DNA of 64,000 nt from DASYPQ01 sp036006425 (lineage in GTDB: Bacteria > Planctomycetota > UBA1135 > GCA-002686595), in the NCBI GenBank assembly GCA_036006425.1, contig DASYPQ010000009.1:1-64000 (forward strand), written 5' to 3'. Both the position numbers and the translations under genes were made by a program. The notes under the pieces were generated by a model that saw only the letters and a program-made list of their open reading frames with translations, ran no database searches and was not told where the DNA came from. Below, in pieces: positions 54,868 to 63,079 of this stretch. Positions within the stretch are counted from its first letter, which is position 1, and each line of letters opens with the position of its first letter.

Positions 54868-56424
54868 ATGCCCGATCCCGAGACGCTCGTCGTTTCCGAT
54901 CCCGAGCAGCGGCTCTCGGATCCCTTCGCGCCGCCGGTCGGTCCCACGGCGATCGTGATCTTCGGCGCCGCCGGCGATCTCACGCGGCGCAAGCTCCTGC
55001 CGTCTCTGCACAACCTCGCCGCGTCGAATCTCCTCGACGACGGGATCGCGATCGTCGGCATCGGGCGCGCGTCGATGGGCGACGCCGAGTTCCAGGCGAA
55101 GATCCGCGCCGATCTCCAGACGTTCGCCACCGGCGCCGTCGACACGCGCGCCGCGAACTGGCTCGTGGCGCGATCGCGCTTCCTCTCCGGGACGTTCGAG
55201 GATCCGGGGACGTACACGCGGCTCGCCGAGACGCTCGCGAAGCTCGAGAAGGACGCGGGCACCGGCGGGAACGTCCTCTTCTATCTCGCGACGGCGCCCG
55301 AGTACTTCGCACCGATCGTCGAGCGCCTCGGCGCCGCGGACCTCGTGCGCGAGGAAGGCGGCCGATTCCGGCGCGTGATCGTCGAGAAGCCCTTCGGTCA
55401 CGACCTCGAGTCCGCGCGCAAGCTGAACTCCGACCTGCGCAAGTCGCTCTCCGAGCAGCAGATCTGGCGCATCGACCACTATCTCGGGAAGGAGACCGTC
55501 CAGAACATCCTCGTGTTCCGCTTCGGGAACGGGATGTTCGAGCCGATCTGGAACAGGCGCTACGTCGACAACGTGCAGATCACGGTCGCGGAATCGCTCG
55601 GCGTCGAGGGCCGCGGCACGTACTACGACGCCGCGGGCGCGTTGCGCGACATGGTGCCGAACCACCTGACGCAGCTGCTCGCGCTGGTCGCGATGGAGCC
55701 GCCGACGTCGTTCGAGGCCGAGGCGATCCGCGAGGAGAAGGCGAAGGTCCTGCGCGCGATCCAGCCGCTCTCGCCCGAGCGCGTGATCACCGAGACGGTG
55801 CGCGGCCAGTACGGAGCGGGCTGGTGCGAGGGGAAGCACGTGGCCGCGTACCGGTCGGAGCCGGACGTCGACAAGCACTCGACGACGGAGACGTTCGTCG
55901 CGATGAAGCTCCACGTCGACAACTGGCGTTGGGCGGACGTGCCGTTCTACATGCGGACGGGCAAGCGCCTGCCGCGGCGCGTGTCGGAGATCTCGATCCA
56001 GTTCCGGCGACCGCCGCTGCTCCTGTTCCGGAAGACGCCGGTCGAGCACCTCTCGCGCAACGTGCTCGTGATCCGGATGCAGCCCGAAGAGGGGATTTCG
56101 CTGCGTTTCGGGGCGAAGATCCCCGGCCCGATCGTCCGGATGGGCAACGTGGCCATGGATTTCCGCACGAAGGACGCGTTCGGATCGAATCCGAGCACGG
56201 GATACGAGACGCTCCTCTACGACGCGATCCAGGGGGATGCGACACTGTTCCAGAGGGCGGACATGGTCGAGGCGGGCTGGAAGATGGTCGAGCCCGTGCT
56301 CGACGTGTGGAAGGCGCTGCCGCCGAACACGTTCCCGAACTACGCGACGGGGAGCTGGGGCCCGAAGGAGGCCGACGAGATGCTCGAGCGCGACGGACGA
56401 CGCTGGCGGAGGATCGAGGAATGA
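54868..56424 (+). CDS. zwf: Glucose-6-phosphate 1-dehydrogenase
   Basis: A 518-residue G6PDH. AIVIFGAAGDLTRRKLLPSL is the nucleotide-binding motif (GAAGDLxxRKL), VIVEKPFGHDLESARKLN follows, and WRIDHYLGKETVQNILVF contains the catalytic His/Asp pair (RIDHYLGKE). It catalyses the first oxidative step, G6P to 6-phosphogluconolactone. The stop overlaps the ATG of the glk-pgl fusion (ATGA). Confidence 0.96.
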   Translation: MPDPETLVVSDPEQRLSDPFAPPVGPTAIVIFGAAGDLTRRKLLPSLHNLAASNLLDDGIAIVGIGRASMGDAEFQAKIRADLQTFATGAVDTRAANWLVARSRFLSGTFEDPGTYTRLAETLAKLEKDAGTGGNVLFYLATAPEYFAPIVERLGAADLVREEGGRFRRVIVEKPFGHDLESARKLNSDLRKSLSEQQIWRIDHYLGKETVQNILVFRFGNGMFEPIWNRRYVDNVQITVAESLGVEGRGTYYDAAGALRDMVPNHLTQLLALVAMEPPTSFEAEAIREEKAKVLRAIQPLSPERVITETVRGQYGAGWCEGKHVAAYRSEPDVDKHSTTETFVAMKLHVDNWRWADVPFYMRTGKRLPRRVSEISIQFRRPPLLLFRKTPVEHLSRNVLVIRMQPEEGISLRFGAKIPGPIVRMGNVAMDFRTKDAFGSNPSTGYETLLYDAIQGDATLFQRADMVEAGWKMVEPVLDVWKALPPNTFPNYATGSWGPKEADEMLERDGRRWRRIEE

Positions 56425-58151
56425 TCCTCTGTGGCGACGTCGGCGGCACGAAGACGCGCATCGCGCTCGTCGATGCGGCGTCGAACGGGCTCCGCATCAC
56501 CGCGGAGGAGGTGTACCAGAGCGCGGACCACCCGGATCTCCTCGAGATCGTCCGTTCGTTCCGGCGCTCCTACCGCGAAGGCTTCGAGCGCGCCGGGTTC
56601 GGCGTCGCCGGGCCGATCCGCGACCAGTCCGTGCGCGCGACGAACCTGCCGTGGACCGTCGACGCGCGTGAGCTCGCCGCGGAGCTCGCCCTTCCGAGCG
56701 TCGCGCTCGTCAACGATCTCGAGGCGATGGCGAGCGGCATCGCGGCCCTCGCGCCTCCCGATCTCGTCTGCCTGAACGCCGGCGTCACGGACGTGCGCGG
56801 CAATCGCGCGGTGATCGCGGCGGGGACCGGGCTCGGCCAGGCCGGGCTCTTCTGGGACGGACGCGAGCACCAGCCGATCGCCAGCGAAGGCGGACACGCC
56901 GACTTCGCGCCCGCGGACGACCTCCAGGACGAGCTCGCCTGGTTCCTGCGCGCGGATCTCGGGCGCGTCGAGCTCGAGCACGTTCTCTCGGGCCACGGTC
57001 TCGTGCGCATCTATCGCTTCCTCGAGCGAACCGGCCGCGGCGAGGAGCCCGACTGGCTCGCGAAGGAGATCGAAGCCGGCGATCCGGCCGCGGCGATCTC
57101 GCGCGCGGGGATGGCGGCGAGGTCGAAGCTCGCGGAGGATGCGATCGACCTCTTCGTGAAGATCTACGGCAGCCAGGCGCGGAATCTCGCGCTGACGCTG
57201 CTCGCGACGGGCGGCGTGTACATCGGCGGCGGGATCGCGCCGAAGATCCTGTCGAAGCTGCAGAGCAAGCCGTTCCTCGACGCGTTCCTCGGGAGCGGAG
57301 CGATGCGGCCGGTGCTCGAGGCGACACCGGTGCACGTGATCGTCAACGAGTCGTGCTCGATCTTCGGAGCGGCACGGAGCGCTGCGCGGACGATTCGGTG
57401 GGGGAAGGACGGCTCGCGGCGCGACGTCCGGGTCTACGCGGGGCCGGCGGAGCTCGCCCGGGCCGCGCGCGAGGAGTTCCTGGCGGTCGGCCGCGTCGCG
57501 ATCGCGTCGCGAGGGAAGTTCACGGTCTCGCTGGCGGGTGGCAACACGCCGCGGCTCCTGTACGAATCCCTCGTGGATGCGGACATCGCGTGGGATCGCG
57601 TGCACGTGTTCTTCGGCGACGAGCGCTGCGTCCCGCCGGAGCATCCGGGGAGCAACTACCGCATGATCCGCGAAGCGCTGCTCTCGAAGGTGGCGATCCC
57701 GGAGAAGAACGTGCACAGGATCCGCGCGGAGCTCGCGACGCCGGCGCGCGCCGCGTTCGAGTACGCGGCGGAGCTGCGCGAGTTCTTCGAGGTGGGCGAG
57801 AGCGAGACGCCGCGGTTCGATCTCGTGCTCCTCGGGATGGGTGCCGACGGACACACGGCGTCGCTGTTCCCGGGGACGACCATGCTCAAGGAGCGCGAGC
57901 GCCTCGTCGTCGCGGACTGGGTGCCTCGACTCGAGAGCCAGCGCATCACGATGACGTTCCGCGTGCTGAACGCGGCGGAATCCGTGTGCTTCCTCGCCGC
58001 GGGCGAGGAGAAGGCCGCGGCCGTGCGGACGGTCCTGCAGCCGGCCGCGGGAGAGGCGGTGCCGCCCGCGCGGCTCGTCAACCCGACGGACGGGCGGCTC
58101 GTGTGGATGCTCGACCGCGCGGCGGCGGCAAAGCTCGAGCGGAAGAGCTAA
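56421..58151 (+). CDS. Bifunctional glucokinase / 6-phosphogluconolactonase fusion
   Basis: A 576-residue protein with two enzymes in one continuous frame. Residues about 1-326 are glucokinase of the Glk family: LCGDVGGTKTRIALVD (phosphate loop), LPSVALVNDLEAMASGI, AAGTGLGQAGLFWDG and EGGHADFAPADD. Residues about 335-576 are 6-phosphogluconolactonase (Pgl/DevB): SLAGGNTPRLLYESL, FFGDERCVPPEHPGSNYRM and LGMGADGHTASLFPG. They would phosphorylate glucose and hydrolyse the lactone made by Zwf, encoded just upstream. The linker (RTIRWGKDGSRRDVRVYAG) is short. No internal stop or start signal separates the halves, so one polypeptide is expected. Last gene of the operon with tkt, tal, gnd and zwf. 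Confidence 0.93.
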   Translation: MILCGDVGGTKTRIALVDAASNGLRITAEEVYQSADHPDLLEIVRSFRRSYREGFERAGFGVAGPIRDQSVRATNLPWTVDARELAAELALPSVALVNDLEAMASGIAALAPPDLVCLNAGVTDVRGNRAVIAAGTGLGQAGLFWDGREHQPIASEGGHADFAPADDLQDELAWFLRADLGRVELEHVLSGHGLVRIYRFLERTGRGEEPDWLAKEIEAGDPAAAISRAGMAARSKLAEDAIDLFVKIYGSQARNLALTLLATGGVYIGGGIAPKILSKLQSKPFLDAFLGSGAMRPVLEATPVHVIVNESCSIFGAARSAARTIRWGKDGSRRDVRVYAGPAELARAAREEFLAVGRVAIASRGKFTVSLAGGNTPRLLYESLVDADIAWDRVHVFFGDERCVPPEHPGSNYRMIREALLSKVAIPEKNVHRIRAELATPARAAFEYAAELREFFEVGESETPRFDLVLLGMGADGHTASLFPGTTMLKERERLVVADWVPRLESQRITMTFRVLNAAESVCFLAAGEEKAAAVRTVLQPAAGEAVPPARLVNPTDGRLVWMLDRAAAAKLERKS

Positions 58152-58241
58152 CGAGCCGGGGCACACCGGTTGCTGAGTCACCCGCCACGCGCCGGACGCA
58201 TTCGTCGGGCGCGACCACGGGCGAACACTCGGGAGACGACC

Positions 58242-58478
58242 ATGAACTGGGATCGCGCAACGGGCAACTGGAAGCAGCTCAAGGGCAAGGTGAAGGAAAA
58301 GTGGGGCGACCTCACCGACGACGATCTGGATCGCATCTCGGGCAGGCGCGACCAGCTGATCGGGAAGATCCAGGAGCGCTACGGCATCCTGCGTGACGAA
58401 GCGGAGAAGCAGGTCCGCGCCTGGGAGAAGGAGTCCCGGGAAGAGGAAGAGGCCACGAATCCGCGCGGGCGGCCGTAG
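58242..58478 (+). CDS. CsbD-family stress protein
   Basis: A 78-residue protein of the CsbD family. MNWDRATGNWKQLKGKVKEK at the N terminus and LIGKIQERYGI in the middle are characteristic. The tail is rich in Glu and Pro. CsbD-like proteins are small, abundant, highly charged proteins induced by general stress; the molecular function is not established. 90 bp after the fusion gene. Confidence 0.88.
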   Translation: MNWDRATGNWKQLKGKVKEKWGDLTDDDLDRISGRRDQLIGKIQERYGILRDEAEKQVRAWEKESREEEEATNPRGRP

Positions 58479-58549
58479 GGCATTTCTTCAACGCGGCACA
58501 ATCAGACGTCTTTTGGTTCACGAGGAAGCCGCCCGCGGCGCCTCGTGAA

Positions 58550-59767
58550 CTGCGTGAGGCTGTAGCAGCGGACGTCGTCGTCGTCGGAGGCGGCGTCGCT
58601 GGCCTCTCGTGCGCCCAGCGACTGCTCGACGTCGGTGTCCACGTCGCCGTCGTGGAGGCGGACTTCTGCGGATCGGGCGCGAGCGGTCGATCGTCGGGCT
58701 TCGTCACTCCCGCATCCGAGATCGAGCTCGGATCACTGGTCTCATCGCGCGGCGCCGCGGACGCGAAGCGTCTCTGGGAGTTCGTGCTCTCCGGAGCCGA
58801 GGCGATCCGCCGCAACATCGAGCAGCACGCGTTCGCATGCGACTACCGCGAGCAGGATTCGCTCTTCGTCGCGACCGGGACGCGCGGCATGCGCGCCGTC
58901 GAGGAGGAACACCACGCGCGCGCCACGCTCGGGTACGCGAGCCAGCTCTACCGCGGAACGGCGGTCGGGAGCGTGCTCGGGGCCTCGGGTTTCCCGGGTG
59001 CCGTCCGCTACGGACGCACGTTCGGGATCGACGCCTACTCGTATTGCCAGGCGCTCCGCGACTGGCTTGCGGAACGAGGAGTAGGCATCTACGAGCGGAG
59101 CCCCGTCGTCCGGATCCGCAAGGACGGCGTGGACACAGCACACGGGAGCGTGGACGCGCGCAACGTGATCGTGTGCGCCGATCGTTTCATCCCGGCGCTC
59201 GGCGCGCTCGAGAAGGAGATCTACCACGTCCAGACGTTCCTCGGGATCTCGACACCGATCGCATCCTCGGAGCTCGAAGCCCTCTTCCCCGCGGCGGAGA
59301 TGATGGTCTGGGACTCGGACCTCGTGTACGGCTACTTCCGCAGGGTGGGGGAGAACCGCGTGCTCGTCGGAGGCGGGAACGTCCTCCAGACGTACGCGCG
59401 CGAGCCTGTGCGCGACACGCTCCGCGCCGCCGATCAGCTGAAGAACTACATGAGCATTCACTGCCCGCGCCTGTCGCTCGCGTTCGACCACGTGTGGTCC
59501 GGGATGCTCGGCGTGAGCAAGGATCTACTGCCCATCATGGGCCCTCACCCGCGCCACGACACGATCTGGTACGCCGGCGCCGCGACGGGTCTCCCTTGGG
59601 CCGCGGCGATCGGCACCTATGGGGCAGAACGCATCGCCCACTGCCGGAGCGAACTCGACGCGATCCTCTCGCCCTCGCGCCGTTTCGTGATCGGACGACG
59701 GCTTCAGGCGATCCTGTCGACGCCCGTGACCTACGCCCTCGCGCACGCCGTGGCGAAGCTCGCGTGA
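58550..59767 (+). CDS. FAD-dependent oxidoreductase (DAO family) without a conventional start codon
   Basis: About 405 residues of a D-amino-acid-oxidase-type flavoprotein. The N-terminal FAD motif VVVVGGGVAGLSCAQRLLD lies before the first ATG, GTG or TTG in frame (GTG 58652). Between the last in-frame stop (58394-58396) and 58652 the only start-like codons are CTGs, and CTG 58550 (CTGCGTGAGGCTGTAGC) is the best placed. The rest has FVTPASEIELGSLVSSRG, GVGIYERSPVVRIRKDG, SGMLGVSKDLLPIMGPHP and a C-terminal GLPWAAAIGTYGAERI. A glycine-oxidase- or gamma-glutamylputrescine-oxidase-like activity is possible. Either a CTG start is used or the 5' end contains a base error. CsbD is upstream, aconitase downstream. 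Confidence 0.7.
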   Translation: MREAVAADVVVVGGGVAGLSCAQRLLDVGVHVAVVEADFCGSGASGRSSGFVTPASEIELGSLVSSRGAADAKRLWEFVLSGAEAIRRNIEQHAFACDYREQDSLFVATGTRGMRAVEEEHHARATLGYASQLYRGTAVGSVLGASGFPGAVRYGRTFGIDAYSYCQALRDWLAERGVGIYERSPVVRIRKDGVDTAHGSVDARNVIVCADRFIPALGALEKEIYHVQTFLGISTPIASSELEALFPAAEMMVWDSDLVYGYFRRVGENRVLVGGGNVLQTYAREPVRDTLRAADQLKNYMSIHCPRLSLAFDHVWSGMLGVSKDLLPIMGPHPRHDTIWYAGAATGLPWAAAIGTYGAERIAHCRSELDAILSPSRRFVIGRRLQAILSTPVTYALAHAVAKLA

Positions 59768-59783
59768 TCGCGCGCGGGGCGAG

Positions 59784-59789
59784 TATCAT
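59784..59789 (+). promoter_or_regulatory. -10-like TATCAT ahead of aconitase
   Basis: TATCAT (context CGAGTATCATCTCC) lies 23 nt before ATG 59813. The same hexamer lies before the candidate selenoprotein at 2997. No clear -35 is visible. Confidence 0.4.
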
Positions 59790-59812
59790 CTCCGGCGAGA
59801 CCCCACGCCGCC

Positions 59813-62614
59813 ATGAAAGACTCCTTCCAGACCAAGCGCTCGCTCTCCGTCGGCAACCGCACGTACTCGATCGCGAGCCTCCCGGCTCTCGAGGCGAAGT
59901 TCCCGAGCGCCGCGCGCCTTCCGTACTCGCTCAAGATCCTCCTCGAGAACCTCCTCCGGACGGAGGACGGCGAAGCCGTCACCGCCGCGGACATCGAGGC
60001 GCTCGCGCGCTGGAACGCGAGGGCGGCGCCGTCGCGCGAGATCCAGTTCACGCCCGCGCGCGTGCTGCTCCAGGATTTCACCGGCGTCCCCGCCGTCGTC
60101 GACCTCGCCGCGATGCGCGACGCGATGAAGCGCATGGGCGGCGACCCGAGGAAGATCAATCCGCTCCAGCCCGTCGAGCTCGTCATCGACCACAGCGTCC
60201 AGGTCGACGCGTTCGGCACGCTGAACGCGTTCGCGAGGAACGCGGAGCTCGAATTCGACCGCAACCGCGAGCGCTACGCGTTCCTGCGCTGGGGCTCGAC
60301 GGCGTTCGAGGGCTTCCGCGTCGTCCCCCCGGACACCGGGATCGTGCACCAGGTGAACCTCGAGCACCTCGCGCGCGTCGTCATGGACGCGCCCGCCCTC
60401 GGCGCGAAGTCGAAAGAGCTCTGGGCGTTCCCCGACACGCTCGTCGGCACGGATTCGCACACGACGATGATCAACGGCCTCGGCGTCCTCGGCTGGGGCG
60501 TCGGCGGGATCGAAGCGGAGGCCGCGATGCTCGGGCAGCCGCTCTCGATGCTCATTCCGCAGGTCGTCGGCGTCCGTCTCGTCGGCCGTCTGCCCGAGGG
60601 AGCGACCGCGACGGACCTCGTGCTGCGCGTCACCGAGGTGCTCCGGAAGCACGGCGTCGTCGGGAAGTTCGTCGAGTTCACCGGTCCGGGGCTCGCGGAG
60701 CTCCCGCTCGCCGACCGCGCGACGATCGCGAACATGGCGCCCGAGTACGGCGCGACGTGCGGCCTCTTCCCTCTCGACGAGAGCACGATCGCGTACCTGC
60801 GCCTCTCCGGCCGCGACGAAGCGCGCGTCGCGCTCGTCGAAGCGTACGCCCGCGAGCAGGGCCTCTTCCGTGCGGACGGAGATCCGGAGGCCGACTACAC
60901 GGAAGTGCTCACGCTGGATCTCGCGACGATCGAGCCGAGTCTCGCGGGCCCGAAGCGCCCGCAGGATCGAGTCGCCCTCGCCGACGTCGGATGCTCGTTC
61001 GAAGCGGCGCTCGAGTCGCTGAAGCCGAAGACAGTCTCACCGACGTCGCCGAAGGCGCCGGCCGTCGCGCGGCTCGAGAGCGAAGGCGGCAAGCCCGCCG
61101 TCGCGGTCGCCGAGCCGGAGACGGAGCGGCACGAGCCCTACGCGCTCGTGCACCAGGACGGCGCCGAGTTCACGCTCGAGCACGGATCGGTCGTCATCGC
61201 GGCGATCACGAGCTGCACGAACACGTCGAATCCGTCCGTGATGATCGCCGCGGGCCTGCTCGCGAAGAAGGCGGTCGAGCAGGGGCTCGCCCGGAAGCCG
61301 TGGGTCAAGACGAGCCTCGCGCCGGGTTCCAAGGTCGTCACCGAGTACCTGGCGAAAGCCGGTTTGACGCCGTACCTCGAGCAGCTCGGCTTCCACCTCG
61401 TCGGCTACGGCTGCACGACCTGCATCGGCAACAGCGGTCCGCTGCCGCGGAACATCGCCGCCGCGATCGACGAGACGCAGCTCGTCGTCGCCGCCGTCCT
61501 CTCCGGCAACCGCAATTTCGAGGGCCGTGTGCACGCGCAGGTGCGCGCGAACTACCTCGCGTCGCCGCCGCTCGTCGTCGCCTTCGCGCTGGCGGGCCGC
61601 GTCGACGTCGATCTCACGAAGGAGCCGCTCGCCGAGCGCGCCGACGGCACGCCGGTGTTCCTGAAGGACGTGTGGCCGAGCGCGCGCGAAGTGCAGGACG
61701 CGATCGCGGGCAGCGTCGGCGCCGACATGTTCTCGAAGAGCTACGCGGACGTGTTCGCCGGCGACGAGCGCTGGCGCGCGATCCAGGTCCCGAAGGGCGA
61801 CACCTACGCGTGGGACCCGAACTCGACCTACGTGAAGCACCCGCCGTACTTCGTCGCGATGCCGCGCCATCCCGGGCCGATCGCGGACTTCCAGGGTGCG
61901 CGCGTCCTGTGCGCGTTCGGCGACAGCATCACGACGGACCACATCTCGCCCGCCGGCTCGATCAAGCCGACGAGCCCCGCGGGGCGCTACCTCCAGGAGC
62001 TCGGCGTGAAGCCGGAGGACTTCAACTCCTACGGCGCGCGGCGGGGGAACCACGAGGTCATGGTCCGCGGAACCTTCGCGAACACGCGGATCCGCAACAA
62101 GCTCGTGCCCGGCGTCGAAGGCGGCGAGTCCGTGCACCTGCCGGACGGCGAGCGCATGTCGATCTACGACGCCGCGGTGAAGTACGCGACGGAGAGGGTT
62201 CCGCTGATCGTCCTCGCCGGCAAGGAATACGGCTCGGGCTCGTCGCGCGACTGGGCGGCGAAGGGTCCGTTCCTCCTCGGCGTCCGCGCCGTGATCGCGG
62301 AGAGCTTCGAGCGCATCCACCGCTCGAATCTCGTCGGGATGGGCATCCTGCCGCTGCAGTTCCTGGCGGGAGAGACCGCGGACTCGCTGGGGCTGACGGG
62401 CCGCGAGGTGTACTCGATCGCCGACCTCGCGCGCGCCGTCGAAGCCGACTTCAGCCCGGGTGCGCGCCTCTCGATCGTCGCGCGCGACGATGCCGGCAAG
62501 CAGAAGAAGTTCCAGGCGCTGCTGCGGATCGACACGCCGAACGAGGCGCAGTACTGGCGCCACGGCGGGATCTTGCAGTATGTGCTGCGGAAGCTGCTGC
62601 CGCCCGTGCGCTAG
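59813..62614 (+). CDS. acnA: Aconitate hydratase A
   Basis: A 933-residue AcnA/IRP-type aconitase. DSHTTMINGLGVLGWGVGGIEAEAAMLG is the conserved N-terminal motif. The three 4Fe-4S ligand cysteines are in SCTNTSNP and GYGCTTCIGNSGP. The C-terminal swivel domain contains YGSGSSRDWAAKGP. It interconverts citrate and isocitrate in the TCA cycle. A linker of about 45 residues rich in Lys, Pro, Ser and Glu (TVSPTSPKAPAVARLES and onward) near residue 410 is longer than in typical AcnA. A -10-like TATCAT precedes it. Confidence 0.96.
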   Translation: MKDSFQTKRSLSVGNRTYSIASLPALEAKFPSAARLPYSLKILLENLLRTEDGEAVTAADIEALARWNARAAPSREIQFTPARVLLQDFTGVPAVVDLAAMRDAMKRMGGDPRKINPLQPVELVIDHSVQVDAFGTLNAFARNAELEFDRNRERYAFLRWGSTAFEGFRVVPPDTGIVHQVNLEHLARVVMDAPALGAKSKELWAFPDTLVGTDSHTTMINGLGVLGWGVGGIEAEAAMLGQPLSMLIPQVVGVRLVGRLPEGATATDLVLRVTEVLRKHGVVGKFVEFTGPGLAELPLADRATIANMAPEYGATCGLFPLDESTIAYLRLSGRDEARVALVEAYAREQGLFRADGDPEADYTEVLTLDLATIEPSLAGPKRPQDRVALADVGCSFEAALESLKPKTVSPTSPKAPAVARLESEGGKPAVAVAEPETERHEPYALVHQDGAEFTLEHGSVVIAAITSCTNTSNPSVMIAAGLLAKKAVEQGLARKPWVKTSLAPGSKVVTEYLAKAGLTPYLEQLGFHLVGYGCTTCIGNSGPLPRNIAAAIDETQLVVAAVLSGNRNFEGRVHAQVRANYLASPPLVVAFALAGRVDVDLTKEPLAERADGTPVFLKDVWPSAREVQDAIAGSVGADMFSKSYADVFAGDERWRAIQVPKGDTYAWDPNSTYVKHPPYFVAMPRHPGPIADFQGARVLCAFGDSITTDHISPAGSIKPTSPAGRYLQELGVKPEDFNSYGARRGNHEVMVRGTFANTRIRNKLVPGVEGGESVHLPDGERMSIYDAAVKYATERVPLIVLAGKEYGSGSSRDWAAKGPFLLGVRAVIAESFERIHRSNLVGMGILPLQFLAGETADSLGLTGREVYSIADLARAVEADFSPGARLSIVARDDAGKQKKFQALLRIDTPNEAQYWRHGGILQYVLRKLLPPVR

Positions 62615-63030
62615 AACCCGGCTGCCTTGAGCGGCGTGAAGGTGTCGGTCGCCGCCTGGTTCACGAGAGCGACGACGCCGACAAAGAGCACGCAGCCCGT
62701 CCACACGAGCATCACGGGAGCGAACCGACCCGAGCCGTCGTGGACTTCGCTCCGGTCGAAGGCCGAGCTCCGCGCCCAGCCGTACACGTACGCGATGAGC
62801 ATCGAGGCCGCGAACCAGCCGCCGACGAGCCCGACGACCGCTCCCAGGACGGGCGTGTCGCAGGTCATCGCAAAGCGCGTCGCGAGGACGATCCCGGCGA
62901 CGATCGGGACCCATTCCGCGCTGCGCATCTTGCCGTGGTGGATCGCGATGAGCGCGAGCACCCAACACGCGAGAGCGCCCGCGAGCGCGAAGACGGCGAA
63001 GACGTTGAGTGCGATCAGCCAGAAGTGCAT
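62611..63030 (-). CDS. Small four-TM membrane protein of unknown function
   Basis: A 139-residue protein with four hydrophobic segments: ALNVFAVFALAGALACWVLAL, WVPIVAGIVLATRFAM, LGAVVGLVGGWFAASMLIA and APVMLVWTGCVLFVGVVALV. The loop between the third and fourth has charged residues (ARSSAFDRSEVHDGSGR). No family is recognised. It ends 4 bp inside the aconitase 3' end (convergent) and is followed upstream by the fadE gene on the same strand. Confidence 0.7.
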   Translation of the reverse strand: MHFWLIALNVFAVFALAGALACWVLALIAIHHGKMRSAEWVPIVAGIVLATRFAMTCDTPVLGAVVGLVGGWFAASMLIAYVYGWARSSAFDRSEVHDGSGRFAPVMLVWTGCVLFVGVVALVNQAATDTFTPLKAAGF

Positions 63031-63079
63031 CGAAACCCTCCCTTGGGGGCCGCGACGGTACCGACTGGTCGCGCGGCCT

